DNA of 64,000 nucleotides from Chitinophagaceae bacterium (lineage in GTDB: Bacteria; Bacteroidota; Bacteroidia; Chitinophagales; UBA10324), in NCBI GenBank assembly GCA_016717285.1, contig JADKFU010000004.1, forward strand, positions 992,001-1,056,000. The letters run 5' to 3'. Shown piece by piece: positions 17,069 through 25,382 of the stretch; the first letter of the stretch is position 1; each line of letters starts with the position of its first letter. The translations under genes and the position numbers were made by a program. The notes under the pieces were generated by a model. That model saw only the letters and a program-made list of their open reading frames with translations, did no database searches and was not told the origin of the DNA.

Positions 17069-19519
17069 ATGACTATTTCATATAACTGGCTGAGAGATTA
17101 TCTGGATACAAAGCTATCTCCTGAGGAGGCTGGAGAAAGACTTACACAGACCGGATTGGAAGTGGAAGCGATTGAAAAATTTGAATCTGTAAAGGGCGGA
17201 TTGGAAGGATTAATCATCGGTTGTGTTACTGCTGTTGAAAAGCATCCTGATGCCGATAAGCTTTCAGTTACCAAAGTAGATGTCGGTACCGGAACCGATT
17301 TGCAAATTGTATGTGGCGCCGCCAATGTAGGTGCCGGTCAAAAGGTGATTGTAGCAACAGAAGGCACCTTGTTGCATCCTTTTTCAGGTGAAGCATTTAA
17401 AATCAGGAAAACAAAAATACGTGGTGTTGCTTCCGAAGGAATGATTTGCGCCGAAGATGAAATTGGTTTAAGTGAAGATCATAGTGGCATCATGATACTG
17501 GATGCTGCTGCGCCTGTTGGCATTTCAGCACGTGAGTTTCTGAATGTAACTTCTGACAATATTATTCAGATTGGTTTAACACCCAATCGTGGCGATGCAA
17601 CATCTCATATAGGTGTGGCGCGCGATCTGGCAGCTGCATTATCCGCAGAACAAATGGAAATCGTTCCGTTAAACATTCCTTCAGTCGAGAATTTTTCAGT
17701 TGCCGATCAATCACTTCAAATGGAGGTGAGGGTTGAAAATACAGAAGCTTGTCCCCGTTTTTCAGGATTAACTATTTCCGGAATTGTTGTTAAGGAGTCA
17801 CCCGGTTGGTTAAAGAATAAATTGAAATCCATCGGACTACGCCCGATTAATAACATAGTTGATATCACTAATTTCGTAATGCATGAATGCGGTCAGCCAT
17901 TGCATGCTTACGACGCGAAAGAAATTGCGGGTAAAAAGATGGTGGTGAAAACTTTGCCGCAAGACACAACATTCCGTACACTGGATGATAAAGAAATTAA
18001 ACTTCGTGCGATTGATTTAATGGTCTGTTGCCAGGGCGAAAATAAGGATGATTCAATTTTGCCAATGTGCATTGCAGGCGTGTATGGTGGAATAAAATCC
18101 GGTGTAAAAGATGCAACCACTTCCCTTTTCCTGGAAGCGGCTTGCTGGAATCCAAAATGGATCCGGCGGACGTCTACTTTTCACAACCTGAGAACAGATG
18201 CTGCATCGCGTTTTGAAAAAGGTGTTGATCCCAATGGAAATATATATGCATTGAAACGTGCTGCTTTACTGATCGTAGAACTGGCAGGTGGTAAGATCAG
18301 CTCTGAAATTATTGATGTTTACCCGAGTCCTGTTAAGGAGAAACAGATTGTATTAACATGGGAAAAACTGAATCGTTTAGCAGGCATTGAAATTTCAAAA
18401 TCGGTTACGAAAAATATTCTGAAGGCACTTTCTTTCAAAATAGAATCGGAGGATGAACTTCAGATTACAGTTGCTGTACCTACTTTTAAAACAGATGTTT
18501 TCCGCAGTGAAGATGTGATTGAAGAAGTGCTGCGGATTTATGGATATGATAAAATTCCTGTTCCCGATGCGATCCGTTCCTCGCTCAGTTTTTCGACCGC
18601 TGATAAAAAGGAAACCTTTGTGGAAGAATTGTCGCAAATGCTGGCCGCTTCAGGATTTCGGGAGATGATGAATAACTCTATTTCAAATTCAAAATATCAG
18701 GAAGCTTTTTTTCCCGGATCGAATGAATCCATTGTCAGCTTGTTGAGTTATTCCAACATCGGACTTGATTCCATGCGAACGTCTATGTTGTTTCCCGGTT
18801 TGGAAGTAATCCGTTACAACCACAACCGTAAGATGGTTGATTTGAAATTATTTGAATTCGGAAAAACATATTTGAAGAAGTCAGGCAATTATGAAGAAAA
18901 ATCACACCTGGTATTGTTGTTAACCGGTGAACTTACTGCTGAATCATGGAAAGTGAAACAAGAACCTGCAGATTATTTTTTCCTGAAAGGAATTATCAAA
19001 AACATTTTGAATAAATGCGGGATTAAAAAGGTGACTTCCTCCATTACAGGCGGCGGTATCTGGGAACAGGCAACGACTTTTCAAACCGGAAAAACTGAAC
19101 TCGCAACTTTTGGAAAGATCAATGAAAAAGTAACTGCGTCATTTGATATTAAAAAAGCAGTATACTATGCGGAAATAGATGTTGAAGCACTGCTTCGTTT
19201 TTCAAAGAACCTGTTAAAATTCACTTCACTTCCGAAATTTCCATCTGTGCGCAGGGATCTGGCACTCGTGATTGATAACACTGTTTCTTTCGCGGAAATA
19301 GAACAAATTGCCTACCAACATGCAGGCGCATTGCTCAAAGAAGTGAACCTGTTTGATGTGTACGCAGATGAAAGACTGGGTGCCGGTAAAAAGTCGTATG
19401 CGGTGAGTTTTATTTTTGTGAATGAAGAAAAAACGCTCACGGATGCTGAAGTTGACAAGGTGATCGGGAACCTAATGCTGCAATTCCAGTCGAAGTTGAA
19501 CGCAAACATCCGCAATTGA
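17069..19519 (+). CDS. pheT: Phenylalanine--tRNA ligase beta subunit
   Basis: The 816-residue protein shows the standard domain order. It has an N-terminal EMAP-like tRNA-binding domain (EGLIIGCVTAVEKHPDADKL...QIVCGAANV), the B3/B4 editing region, B5 (LTWEKLNRLAGIEIS), and the catalytic-like core with RTDAASRFEKGVDPNG and NHNRKMVDLKLFEFGKTY. A C-terminal anticodon-binding FDX-ACB domain ends it (LPKFPSVRRDLALVID...VFKEVNLFDVYADERLG-type). It forms the alpha2beta2 enzyme that charges tRNA-Phe and edits mis-charged tyrosine. pheS is not in the window. The stop is one base before the start of the next small gene, which implies an operon with the coiled-coil gene and zapA. Confidence 0.96.
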   Translation: MTISYNWLRDYLDTKLSPEEAGERLTQTGLEVEAIEKFESVKGGLEGLIIGCVTAVEKHPDADKLSVTKVDVGTGTDLQIVCGAANVGAGQKVIVATEGTLLHPFSGEAFKIRKTKIRGVASEGMICAEDEIGLSEDHSGIMILDAAAPVGISAREFLNVTSDNIIQIGLTPNRGDATSHIGVARDLAAALSAEQMEIVPLNIPSVENFSVADQSLQMEVRVENTEACPRFSGLTISGIVVKESPGWLKNKLKSIGLRPINNIVDITNFVMHECGQPLHAYDAKEIAGKKMVVKTLPQDTTFRTLDDKEIKLRAIDLMVCCQGENKDDSILPMCIAGVYGGIKSGVKDATTSLFLEAACWNPKWIRRTSTFHNLRTDAASRFEKGVDPNGNIYALKRAALLIVELAGGKISSEIIDVYPSPVKEKQIVLTWEKLNRLAGIEISKSVTKNILKALSFKIESEDELQITVAVPTFKTDVFRSEDVIEEVLRIYGYDKIPVPDAIRSSLSFSTADKKETFVEELSQMLAASGFREMMNNSISNSKYQEAFFPGSNESIVSLLSYSNIGLDSMRTSMLFPGLEVIRYNHNRKMVDLKLFEFGKTYLKKSGNYEEKSHLVLLLTGELTAESWKVKQEPADYFFLKGIIKNILNKCGIKKVTSSITGGGIWEQATTFQTGKTELATFGKINEKVTASFDIKKAVYYAEIDVEALLRFSKNLLKFTSLPKFPSVRRDLALVIDNTVSFAEIEQIAYQHAGALLKEVNLFDVYADERLGAGKKSYAVSFIFVNEEKTLTDAEVDKVIGNLMLQFQSKLNANIRN

Positions 19520-19520
19520 T

Positions 19521-19817
19521 ATGAAAGACCTGCTCAAACAAGCTGATGATCTGATTGTGAAAATCAACCGCCTGCTTGACAAAACAGATAAACTGTCGGC
19601 AGACCTGCTGGCGAAGGATGAGTCTATAAGGCAATTACAACTTCAGTTGAAAGAGAAATCAGAACGCATCCGCGTCCTGGAAGAGGAACGCTCTTCTCAA
19701 AAAGTTACGGAATCACTTCAATTCCCAACTGGTGATACCAGGGAGGCAAAGAAGAAAATCAACGATTATCTGCGTGAAATTGATAAGTGCATTGCAAAGC
19801 TTTCCGCGGAAGGTTAA
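19521..19817 (+). CDS. Small coiled-coil protein between pheT and zapA
   Basis: The 98-residue acidic/basic protein is almost entirely predicted coiled coil (VKINRLLDKTDKLSADLLAK, LQLQLKEKSERIRVLEEERS) and ends in a short helical segment (KKKINDYLREIDKCIAKL). It starts one base after the pheT stop. No named family is recognised. Its position just before zapA is one I associate with Bacteroidota, and a cell-division accessory role is conceivable by context only. Confidence 0.78.
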   Translation: MKDLLKQADDLIVKINRLLDKTDKLSADLLAKDESIRQLQLQLKEKSERIRVLEEERSSQKVTESLQFPTGDTREAKKKINDYLREIDKCIAKLSAEG

Positions 19818-19854
19818 GGAATCTTTTCCCAACATATTATAAAATGAAACAGCC

Positions 19855-20151
19855 ATGTCAGAAATCATCAGTATCAATGTAACCATTGGCGATCGGATGT
19901 ATCCTTTAAAAGTGCGTGGGGAAGATGAACCTGTTGTAAGACAGGCGGAGCAACTTCTCAACCATAAATACAGTGAATTTCAATTGAGGTTTTCCGGGCA
20001 GGAGAAACTCGACTATCTGGCTATGAGCTCGCTGATGAATATGGTTGAGGTGATGAAGCAACAGGAAGATATAGCGTCACTCAGGGATGAATTGGCACAT
20101 AGGCTTACGAATGCATCGCAGTTGGTAATGGATGGATTGAAACGCAGTTAA
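19855..20151 (+). CDS. zapA: Cell division protein ZapA
   Basis: The 98-residue protein has the ZapA pattern: N-terminal SIISINVTIGDRMYPLKV-type strands, EPVVRQAEQLLNHKYSEF helix and a C-terminal coiled coil (EKLDYLAMSSLMNMVEVMKQ). ZapA cross-links FtsZ protofilaments at the division ring. It lies 37 bases after the coiled-coil gene and upstream of rny. The mid-size, domain order and context agree. Confidence 0.85.
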   Translation: MSEIISINVTIGDRMYPLKVRGEDEPVVRQAEQLLNHKYSEFQLRFSGQEKLDYLAMSSLMNMVEVMKQQEDIASLRDELAHRLTNASQLVMDGLKRS

Positions 20152-20396
20152 AACTGTTACTAAAATTTTTTTCCGGCAAAGGCAATAAATTTAGCTGTGT
20201 ATCTTAAAAAGTATGCCCTGATAAATAGTTCGTTGTCAGCAGGAAATGATAAATTGTGGTGGAAACCTATATTACTCCGATAGTTAAATTTTTTTATTTT
20301 TGTATGAATTCTTCCGGTTAGTGTTGTACCAAACGTAACCGTTTTCCATTACCACCTACGATCTGATCATGTTGTTTAAAGCAAAAAACCCAATCA
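20152..20396 (+). other. Intergenic region zapA-rny with promoter-like element
   Basis: This 245-base stretch has no ORF. A TATTTTTG sequence near 20297 fits the Bacteroidota -7 consensus TAnnTTTG and may start the rny transcript. In several bacteria 6S RNA lies next to zapA. I see partly complementary blocks (GTGGTGGAAAC and GTTTTCCATTACCACC) but cannot fold it, so an ncRNA here is only a possibility. Confidence 0.35.
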
Positions 20397-21971
20397 ATGG
20401 AATCCCAATTTCCCTATATAATTATTGCAGTAGTTGCCGTGAGTACGATGGTCTTAGGCCTCCTCATTGGCAAGATGATCTTCGGTAAGTCATCAAAAAG
20501 AGAACGTGAGCAGGCCGAACAGGAAGCTGAAATATTGCTTGCAGAAGCAAAAGCGCAGGCAGAAACCCTGAAGCAGAGCAAGTTGCTGGAAGCCAAGGAA
20601 GAGATGCTTCGGCAGAAAACGGAGTTTGAACGCGATTCAATTCAAAAATCCAAAGCTGCTGAGCAAAACGATCTGAGGCTGCGTTCTAAAGAACAATCAA
20701 TCAATCAAAAACTGGAAGGACTGCAGCGTAAAGAGCAGGAAGTGGATACCATCAAAACAAACCTGAACCGGCAGCTTGAATTGATCGCCGTAAAGAAAAC
20801 AGAACTCGATAAAGTACAGGAAGAACATATTCAAAAGCTGGAAAAAATTGCGAGGCTGACGGAAGCGGAAGCCAAGGAACAGTTGATCGAAAACCTCAAG
20901 GATACTGCGCGCACACAGGCCATGTCGTATATTAAAGAAATTGTTGACGAAGCCAAGATTAAAGCCAATAAAGAAGCGAAGAAGGTAGTTATTCAAACCA
21001 TTCAGCGCGTGGCTGCAGAACATGCGATTGAAAATTCGGTATCTGTTTTTCATATCGACAGTGATGATATCAAAGGACAAATAATTGGTCGTGAAGGAAG
21101 AAACATCCGCGCCCTTGAAGCTGCAACCGGTGTGGAAATTATTGTAGATGACACACCTGAAACTATTGTTATCTCGGGCTTTGATCCGGTAAGGCGTGAA
21201 ATTGCGCGTCTTGCTTTACAGCGGTTGGTAACAGATGGAAGAATTCATCCCGCGCGCATTGAAGAGTCAGTAGAAAAAACACGCAAGCAGTTGGAAGAAC
21301 ATATTGTGGAGATTGGCGAACGCACAGTGGTGGAATTGGGCATTCACGGTTTGCATCCTGAACTGATCAGGATGGTCGGTCGCATGCGGTTCCGTTCTTC
21401 CTATGGACAAAATCTTTTAATGCATTCTAAAGAAGTCGCTAACCTCTGCGCCATCATGGCTGCTGAATTAGGATTGAATCCAAAGCTTGCCAAACGTGCA
21501 GGTCTCTTGCATGATATTGGAAAAGTGCCTGATGAAGAAAGTGAATTGAGTCATGCTTTACTTGGAATGAAGCTGGCCGAAAGATACAATGAACATCCTG
21601 CCATCATCAATGCCATTGGCGCCCATCACGATGAGGTGGAAATGGCGTATGTGATCTCACCAATCATACAAGCTTGTGATGCAATTTCCGGCGCACGGCC
21701 CGGTGCACGCCGTGAAATGATGCAACAATATTTGCAACGGTTGAAAGAACTGGAGAACCTGGCCATGGCATATGAAGGCGTGGAAAAAGCCTACGCAATC
21801 CAGGCCGGCCGTGAGTTGCGGGTGATTGTGGAAGCAGAAAAAATCACCGACAAGCAGGCGGAGGAATTGTCTTTTTCGCTGTCGCAGAAAATTCAGAATG
21901 ACATGACTTATCCTGGTCAAATTAAAGTAACAGTGATCAGGGAAAAGAGGGCGGTGAGTTTTGCGAAGTAA
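20397..21971 (+). CDS. rny: Ribonuclease Y
   Basis: The 524-residue protein matches RNase Y: an N-terminal membrane helix (YIIIAVVAVSTMVLGLLIGK), a long coiled coil to about residue 200, a KH domain with GRNIRALEAATGVEIIVDDTP and GQIIGREG, and an HD domain with HSKEVANLCA and LLHDIGKVPDE. RNase Y is a membrane-anchored endoribonuclease that starts mRNA decay in many bacteria. In Bacillus it works with the RicT complex, and a ricT homologue is at 10.0 kb. Length and domain order are normal. Confidence 0.96.
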   Translation: MESQFPYIIIAVVAVSTMVLGLLIGKMIFGKSSKREREQAEQEAEILLAEAKAQAETLKQSKLLEAKEEMLRQKTEFERDSIQKSKAAEQNDLRLRSKEQSINQKLEGLQRKEQEVDTIKTNLNRQLELIAVKKTELDKVQEEHIQKLEKIARLTEAEAKEQLIENLKDTARTQAMSYIKEIVDEAKIKANKEAKKVVIQTIQRVAAEHAIENSVSVFHIDSDDIKGQIIGREGRNIRALEAATGVEIIVDDTPETIVISGFDPVRREIARLALQRLVTDGRIHPARIEESVEKTRKQLEEHIVEIGERTVVELGIHGLHPELIRMVGRMRFRSSYGQNLLMHSKEVANLCAIMAAELGLNPKLAKRAGLLHDIGKVPDEESELSHALLGMKLAERYNEHPAIINAIGAHHDEVEMAYVISPIIQACDAISGARPGARREMMQQYLQRLKELENLAMAYEGVEKAYAIQAGRELRVIVEAEKITDKQAEELSFSLSQKIQNDMTYPGQIKVTVIREKRAVSFAK

Positions 21972-22017
21972 GAATTGACCGGGTATTTTTCTGGAATGGC
22001 CTTTTCTGATTGAGGTT

Positions 22018-22243
22018 TGACATTCCGATCCCGATTTGATCGGGAAGGAATCTATTGTAAACACACATTGTTAACTCCTTCTTTACATTGTCACTATCTC
22101 GTTTTATTTATTAAAACAGATGAAATAAAAAATGAAAACAGATTCTTCGCTGCGCTCAGAATGACAATAAGGTCGTCGGAATTATTGAAAATCGAATACT
22201 GCTATACAGGTATTTCTCTGTTATTCTGACTAAAGGTGAATCT
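22018..22243. repeat. Mosaic of dispersed intergenic repeat elements
   Basis: Three pieces of a known-looking Bacteroidota repeat family lie together. GACATTCCGATCCCGATTTG and GATCGGGAAGGAATCT (22018-22053) contain a CCCGAT/ATCGGG hairpin. TTCGCTGCGCTCAGAATGAC lies within 22140-22166. A degenerate inverted copy lies at 22219-22243 (TTATTCTGACTAAAGGTGAA). Together they fill the 322-base gap between rny and the epimerase, and no ORF is supported. Confidence 0.7.
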
Positions 22244-22293
22244 ATTCGAAAGCATCGGTGCAATTTTATACATAAATGGATTGTACCGTTCCA

Positions 22294-23217
22294 TCACACA
22301 CTCTGAAACGAGAACCGATCTTTAAACTCCAGCAATTCCTCCTCGAGTTCCGATTCAGGTAACGGAAGATATTTGTACAACAAACTGTTCTGATCTACTT
22401 TCAATTCCTGCATGGTAATGTGCTGATTGATGAACAGGTATTCAAGATCAGGATATATCTTTTTCAACACTTCAATAATGTCCACGATCTCCAGGTTTTT
22501 ATCGGAGAGGTTGTAAATACCGGAAGACACTTCCGCATGCAGCAAACCTGCCAGCATCTTCGTCACTTTATTAATATGAATGAAAGAACGCGATTGATTG
22601 CCGCTTCCGGTAATCGTTACGCGATGGCCAAAGTTCGCATCGAACATGAACCGGTTGATCACGGCATCAAACCGCATTGACTTGCTGTAACCATACACAT
22701 TTCCGCAACGCAGGATGAGTGTGGGAATACTTTCGAACAAGCGTTTTACATGTTCTTCAGCCCGTTGTTTCGATACACCGTAAAAACTGGAAGGATGTGG
22801 CGGCGTTTCTTCCGTTGCTGGAATGGCGCTGCTGCCATAAATAGAAGCGCTGCTGGTGAAGATCAGTTTGGTAATGTTGCTTTCTTCAATCGCATACACC
22901 ATTTCTGCTGTTCCCCAGTGATTGATCTGTTCGAAGAAGTGGGAATCAATATTTGCAAAAGGCGTCGTCACTTTCGCAGCAAGATGATAGACGACATCAA
23001 TTCCTTTCAACACTTTGCGAATCGTTCGTGAATCAAGAATATCTCCCTGAATGAATTGTACATTTCCCTGTCTCGGCCCTTTCCCCAAAAACAAATTGTA
23101 ATTGCCACGGCTGAGGTTGTCATACACCACGATCTTGTCAATATCAGGCCGCTGTGAAAGTTCAAAAGCGAGTTCTGTTCCGATGTAGCCGGCGCCGCCG
23201 GTGATTAGGATGTTCAT
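22294..23217 (-). CDS. NAD-dependent epimerase/dehydratase (extended SDR)
   Basis: From the ATG at 23217 (MNILITGGAGYIGTELA) the protein has 307 residues with the Rossmann motif GGAGYIG, the catalytic Ser region FTSSASIYGSS and the YGVSK pair of extended short-chain dehydrogenases. Such enzymes epimerise, dehydrate or reduce nucleotide sugars such as UDP-glucose or dTDP-hexoses. The substrate is not readable. No neighbouring glycan genes support a pathway. A longer reading from 23292 adds 25 residues ahead of the Rossmann strand and is unlikely. Confidence 0.9.
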   Translation of the reverse strand: MNILITGGAGYIGTELAFELSQRPDIDKIVVYDNLSRGNYNLFLGKGPRQGNVQFIQGDILDSRTIRKVLKGIDVVYHLAAKVTTPFANIDSHFFEQINHWGTAEMVYAIEESNITKLIFTSSASIYGSSAIPATEETPPHPSSFYGVSKQRAEEHVKRLFESIPTLILRCGNVYGYSKSMRFDAVINRFMFDANFGHRVTITGSGNQSRSFIHINKVTKMLAGLLHAEVSSGIYNLSDKNLEIVDIIEVLKKIYPDLEYLFINQHITMQELKVDQNSLLYKYLPLPESELEEELLEFKDRFSFQSV

Positions 23218-23306
23218 GGGGTTCGAATAATGAGGATTGCTGCTACAAAATAAGAAACGTTTTGTATCATTATTCGAATCGCATCTCTTCAATACTTTTC
23301 ATACTG

Positions 23307-23516
23307 TCATTTTCTCTTGAAAAGACTCACTTGATTATTTCCTTCCGAATAAATCAGTTCATAATTTGCCTCAATGTATTGCAGCATTAATTTTGTCTCA
23401 TCCGTTATGTTTTGCTCTTTGGAATTTCTAAAAAGCAATGCAACATAATCAATGTTTCTTCCGGTTGCTTTTTCATAATTGCTGATACAAGCAGTATGAA
23501 CTTCAACAATTAGCAA
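23307..23516 (-). CDS. Short ORF, possible C-terminal gene fragment
   Basis: This 69-codon ORF has only a TTG start with a stop codon just before it, so it may be the end of a former gene. The translation (CISNYEKATGRNIDYVALLF ... YSEGNNQVSLFKRK) looks protein-like and ends in a basic tail. I do not recognise a family. It is listed with low confidence because it fills an otherwise empty gap upstream of the epimerase. Confidence 0.25.
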   Translation of the reverse strand: MLIVEVHTACISNYEKATGRNIDYVALLFRNSKEQNITDETKLMLQYIEANYELIYSEGNNQVSLFKRK

Positions 23517-23583
23517 TCAAATTAGTAAGTTTACGGTATTAATATTTTGCAGTTCGCTTCTAATTCATAAATCGCGTTATACA

Positions 23584-23793
23584 ATGATCTCCATTGAAGA
23601 AATTCTAAAACTAAGTGCCGCTGAAAAAATACTGTTGGTTGAAAAGGTTTGGGATAGCATAGAACCGGGTGATATAGCTATTCCGGAATCTCATATTCTG
23701 GAAAGCAGGAGAAGGATAGAAGCAATTCGTAAAGGTGATATTCCTTTGGCAAGTTGGGAGGAAGTCAGGAAACGAATTCATTTACATTCATGA
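23584..23793 (+). CDS. Addiction-module antitoxin, TIGR02574-type
   Basis: The 69-residue protein matches the putative addiction-module component family: SIEEILKLSAAEKILLVEKV, WDSIEPGDIAIPESH and a final ASWEEVRKRI helix. These small proteins pair with RelE/ParE toxins. Its stop overlaps the start of the next frame by four bases (ATGA), the usual arrangement. The partner toxin frame carries an in-frame stop, so this antitoxin may be left without a full toxin. Confidence 0.82.
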   Translation: MISIEEILKLSAAEKILLVEKVWDSIEPGDIAIPESHILESRRRIEAIRKGDIPLASWEEVRKRIHLHS

Positions 23794-24110
23794 AGTTTCA
23801 TTTGCTTGTTTCAGCGTTTGCTGAATTGGATTTGATAGATGCAATGACCTGGTATGAAGAACATCGTTCAGGCCTTAGTTATGAAATTGAATGAAGTATA
23901 GATGCAACTTTTTCACTGATTCAAAGAAATCCATTAGGTTTTCAGATAAGATATGATGATGTGCGAATTGCATTTGTCAACAGGTTTCCTTACGGTGTTC
24001 ATTTTATTATAAAAATGGAAAAAATATTGGTGGTTGGAATTTATCACACCAGCAGAAATCCTGAACAATGGTCTGCAAGAAGGGAAGGATTTAGGAATGA
24101 AGAATTGTAA
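23790..24110 (+). pseudogene. RelE/ParE-type toxin gene with an in-frame TGA
   Basis: Translated from the ATG overlapping the antitoxin stop, the frame gives MKFHLLVSAFAELDLIDAMT, then WYEEHRSGLSYEIE, a TGA at codon 35 (23892-23894), and then continues in the same frame (SIDATFSLIQRNPLGF, VNRFPYGVHFII, VGIYHTSRNPEQW) to TAA at 24108-24110. Without that stop it is a normal 106-residue RelE/ParE toxin with the RFPYGV and YHTSRNP core. So a single base change inactivated it, or the base is a sequencing error. A truncated 34-residue peptide should have no toxin fold. Confidence 0.78.
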
Positions 24111-24116
24111 AGATAG

Positions 24117-24207
24117 AGGAGCCAAGAGTCAGGACTGACAATGAAGATCCTTCAAAGCTCATCCTGATTCCTGACTCCTGGTTCCTGATTCTCATCTCCT
24201 GGCTCCT
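24117..24207. repeat. Degenerate TCCTGACTCCTGG repeats with inverted flanks
   Basis: AGGAGCCAAGAGTCAGGA at the left is answered by TCCTGACTCCTGG, TCCTGATTC and TCCTGGCTCCT on the right, giving overlapping imperfect inverted and direct repeats. The stretch is non-coding and lies between the toxin remnant and the next gene. Confidence 0.55.
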
Positions 24208-24279
24208 TTTAATTTTCCAATTTAACTCCTACATTTATTCCGTATTCAATTTATTTTATCACACAAAAACCTAATTAAT

Positions 24280-25149
24280 ATGGAAGAAAATATTTTTTCC
24301 CATGAAAATGAAGACTCCCTGAATCCTGAATACAATGAACAACTGCGGATGGAGAATGAACTCCTGAAGTTGAAAATCCATGCGCAATACGGAGGTATAC
24401 CCGGTAGTGAAAGCAGTAGTAACCTGCCTCCTGAAATTGAAAATGAATTCCTGAAAAATGTAATAGCGTTCGAAGAACAATACCACCGCGAACATCCACC
24501 GGTGAAAATTTCCACCTATCTCGGCAATCCTGTTTTTAAGAAATCGGCGGAATTGAATGATGATGAATTTGAAGTGGAATCGCACCGGCTTGCTGCATTG
24601 ATGAAATCAAACTGCATTTTCGTTGATTTCATCCGCGAACGAGATGACCGTTTTCAGTACAGCTTCATCACAGAAGAGTTCTTTGATCATGAAACTGAAT
24701 TCACCGTGGATATTCCCGGCATGATGCATTGCTTCATCTACGAAGAGTTCCATCCGGATCATGAGATGGACATCGAAAACAGAACCGAAGATTTCATGCA
24801 AGCATGGGCCAAGGGTGATACAGAATTTGCCAATCACTATCTCGCAAGTGAATTTATTCAGCCTGATAGAATTGTTTTATCGTTGAAAGAACTGATCATC
24901 AAACTGCGCCGGTTTTTTAATTCTTACAGGATCATTGAGAATTTTGACTACGAAATCTTAGAAATCAAATTTCAACTGGACCCGAAAAATAAACCGCAGG
25001 GTCTTGGGCATGCAGAAGGCTTAGTGAAGTATGATGCCATCCTTGAAAGCGGAGAAAGAAAATCATTTGAAGGGCCTTTCAAACTCTACATGGCACTTGA
25101 ATACGGATGGTGGAGCATTGTTTACTTTGTGATGGAGGGGTATAATTGA
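24280..25149 (+). CDS. Hypothetical acidic cytoplasmic protein, possible NTF2-like C-terminus
   Basis: The 289-residue protein has no signal peptide or membrane segment. The N-terminal part is very acidic with a predicted helix (NEQLRMENELLKLKIHAQYG) and EFLKNVIAFEEQYHREHPPV. The C-terminal part, from about residue 180 (WAKGDTEFANHYLASEFIQP) to the end (GPFKLYMALEYGWWSIVYFV), resembles the cone-shaped fold of NTF2/SnoaL proteins. No catalytic residues can be named. It stands alone on the plus strand. A terminator-like hairpin (25327-25349) follows at a distance. Confidence 0.72.
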   Translation: MEENIFSHENEDSLNPEYNEQLRMENELLKLKIHAQYGGIPGSESSSNLPPEIENEFLKNVIAFEEQYHREHPPVKISTYLGNPVFKKSAELNDDEFEVESHRLAALMKSNCIFVDFIRERDDRFQYSFITEEFFDHETEFTVDIPGMMHCFIYEEFHPDHEMDIENRTEDFMQAWAKGDTEFANHYLASEFIQPDRIVLSLKELIIKLRRFFNSYRIIENFDYEILEIKFQLDPKNKPQGLGHAEGLVKYDAILESGERKSFEGPFKLYMALEYGWWSIVYFVMEGYN

Positions 25150-25190
25150 TTGGAAGTTTTTTCAGCGTATGATTGTTTTATTCTTGTCGT

Positions 25191-25289
25191 GATTAAAATT
25201 GTCTGAACTGTGATTTATGTGATGGTTATGATGATCATGATTGTCCTTATCATGATTATCATTTTAATCAATAAAATCACAGTTCAGAC
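25191..25289. repeat. Palindromic intergenic repeat element with nested inverted repeats
   Basis: A perfect 16-bp inverted repeat GTCTGAACTGTGATTT / AAATCACAGTTCAGAC (25201-25216 and 25274-25289) is interleaved with a second 9-bp pair GATTAAAAT / ATTTTAATC (25191-25199 and 25261-25269). Between them lie ATCATGAT direct repeats. This is a MITE- or REP-like element between two genes. I recall similar elements in Bacteroidota genomes, often in many copies. Confidence 0.75.
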
Positions 25290-25326
25290 ATTAAGCACAT
25301 GAACGAATTGTGCCTGAAAAAACTGC

Positions 25327-25349
25327 AGTCCCTCTTTGAGGACTTTTTA
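25327..25349 (+). terminator. Bidirectional terminator-like hairpin
   Basis: AGTCC and GGACT pair around a short loop, followed by TTTTTAT on the plus strand and by a T run on the minus strand (from AAAAAACTGC). It sits between two convergent genes and can serve both. Confidence 0.55.
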
Positions 25350-25382
25350 TTCAACGTCGATCGATGAAACAATAGAAGACAT

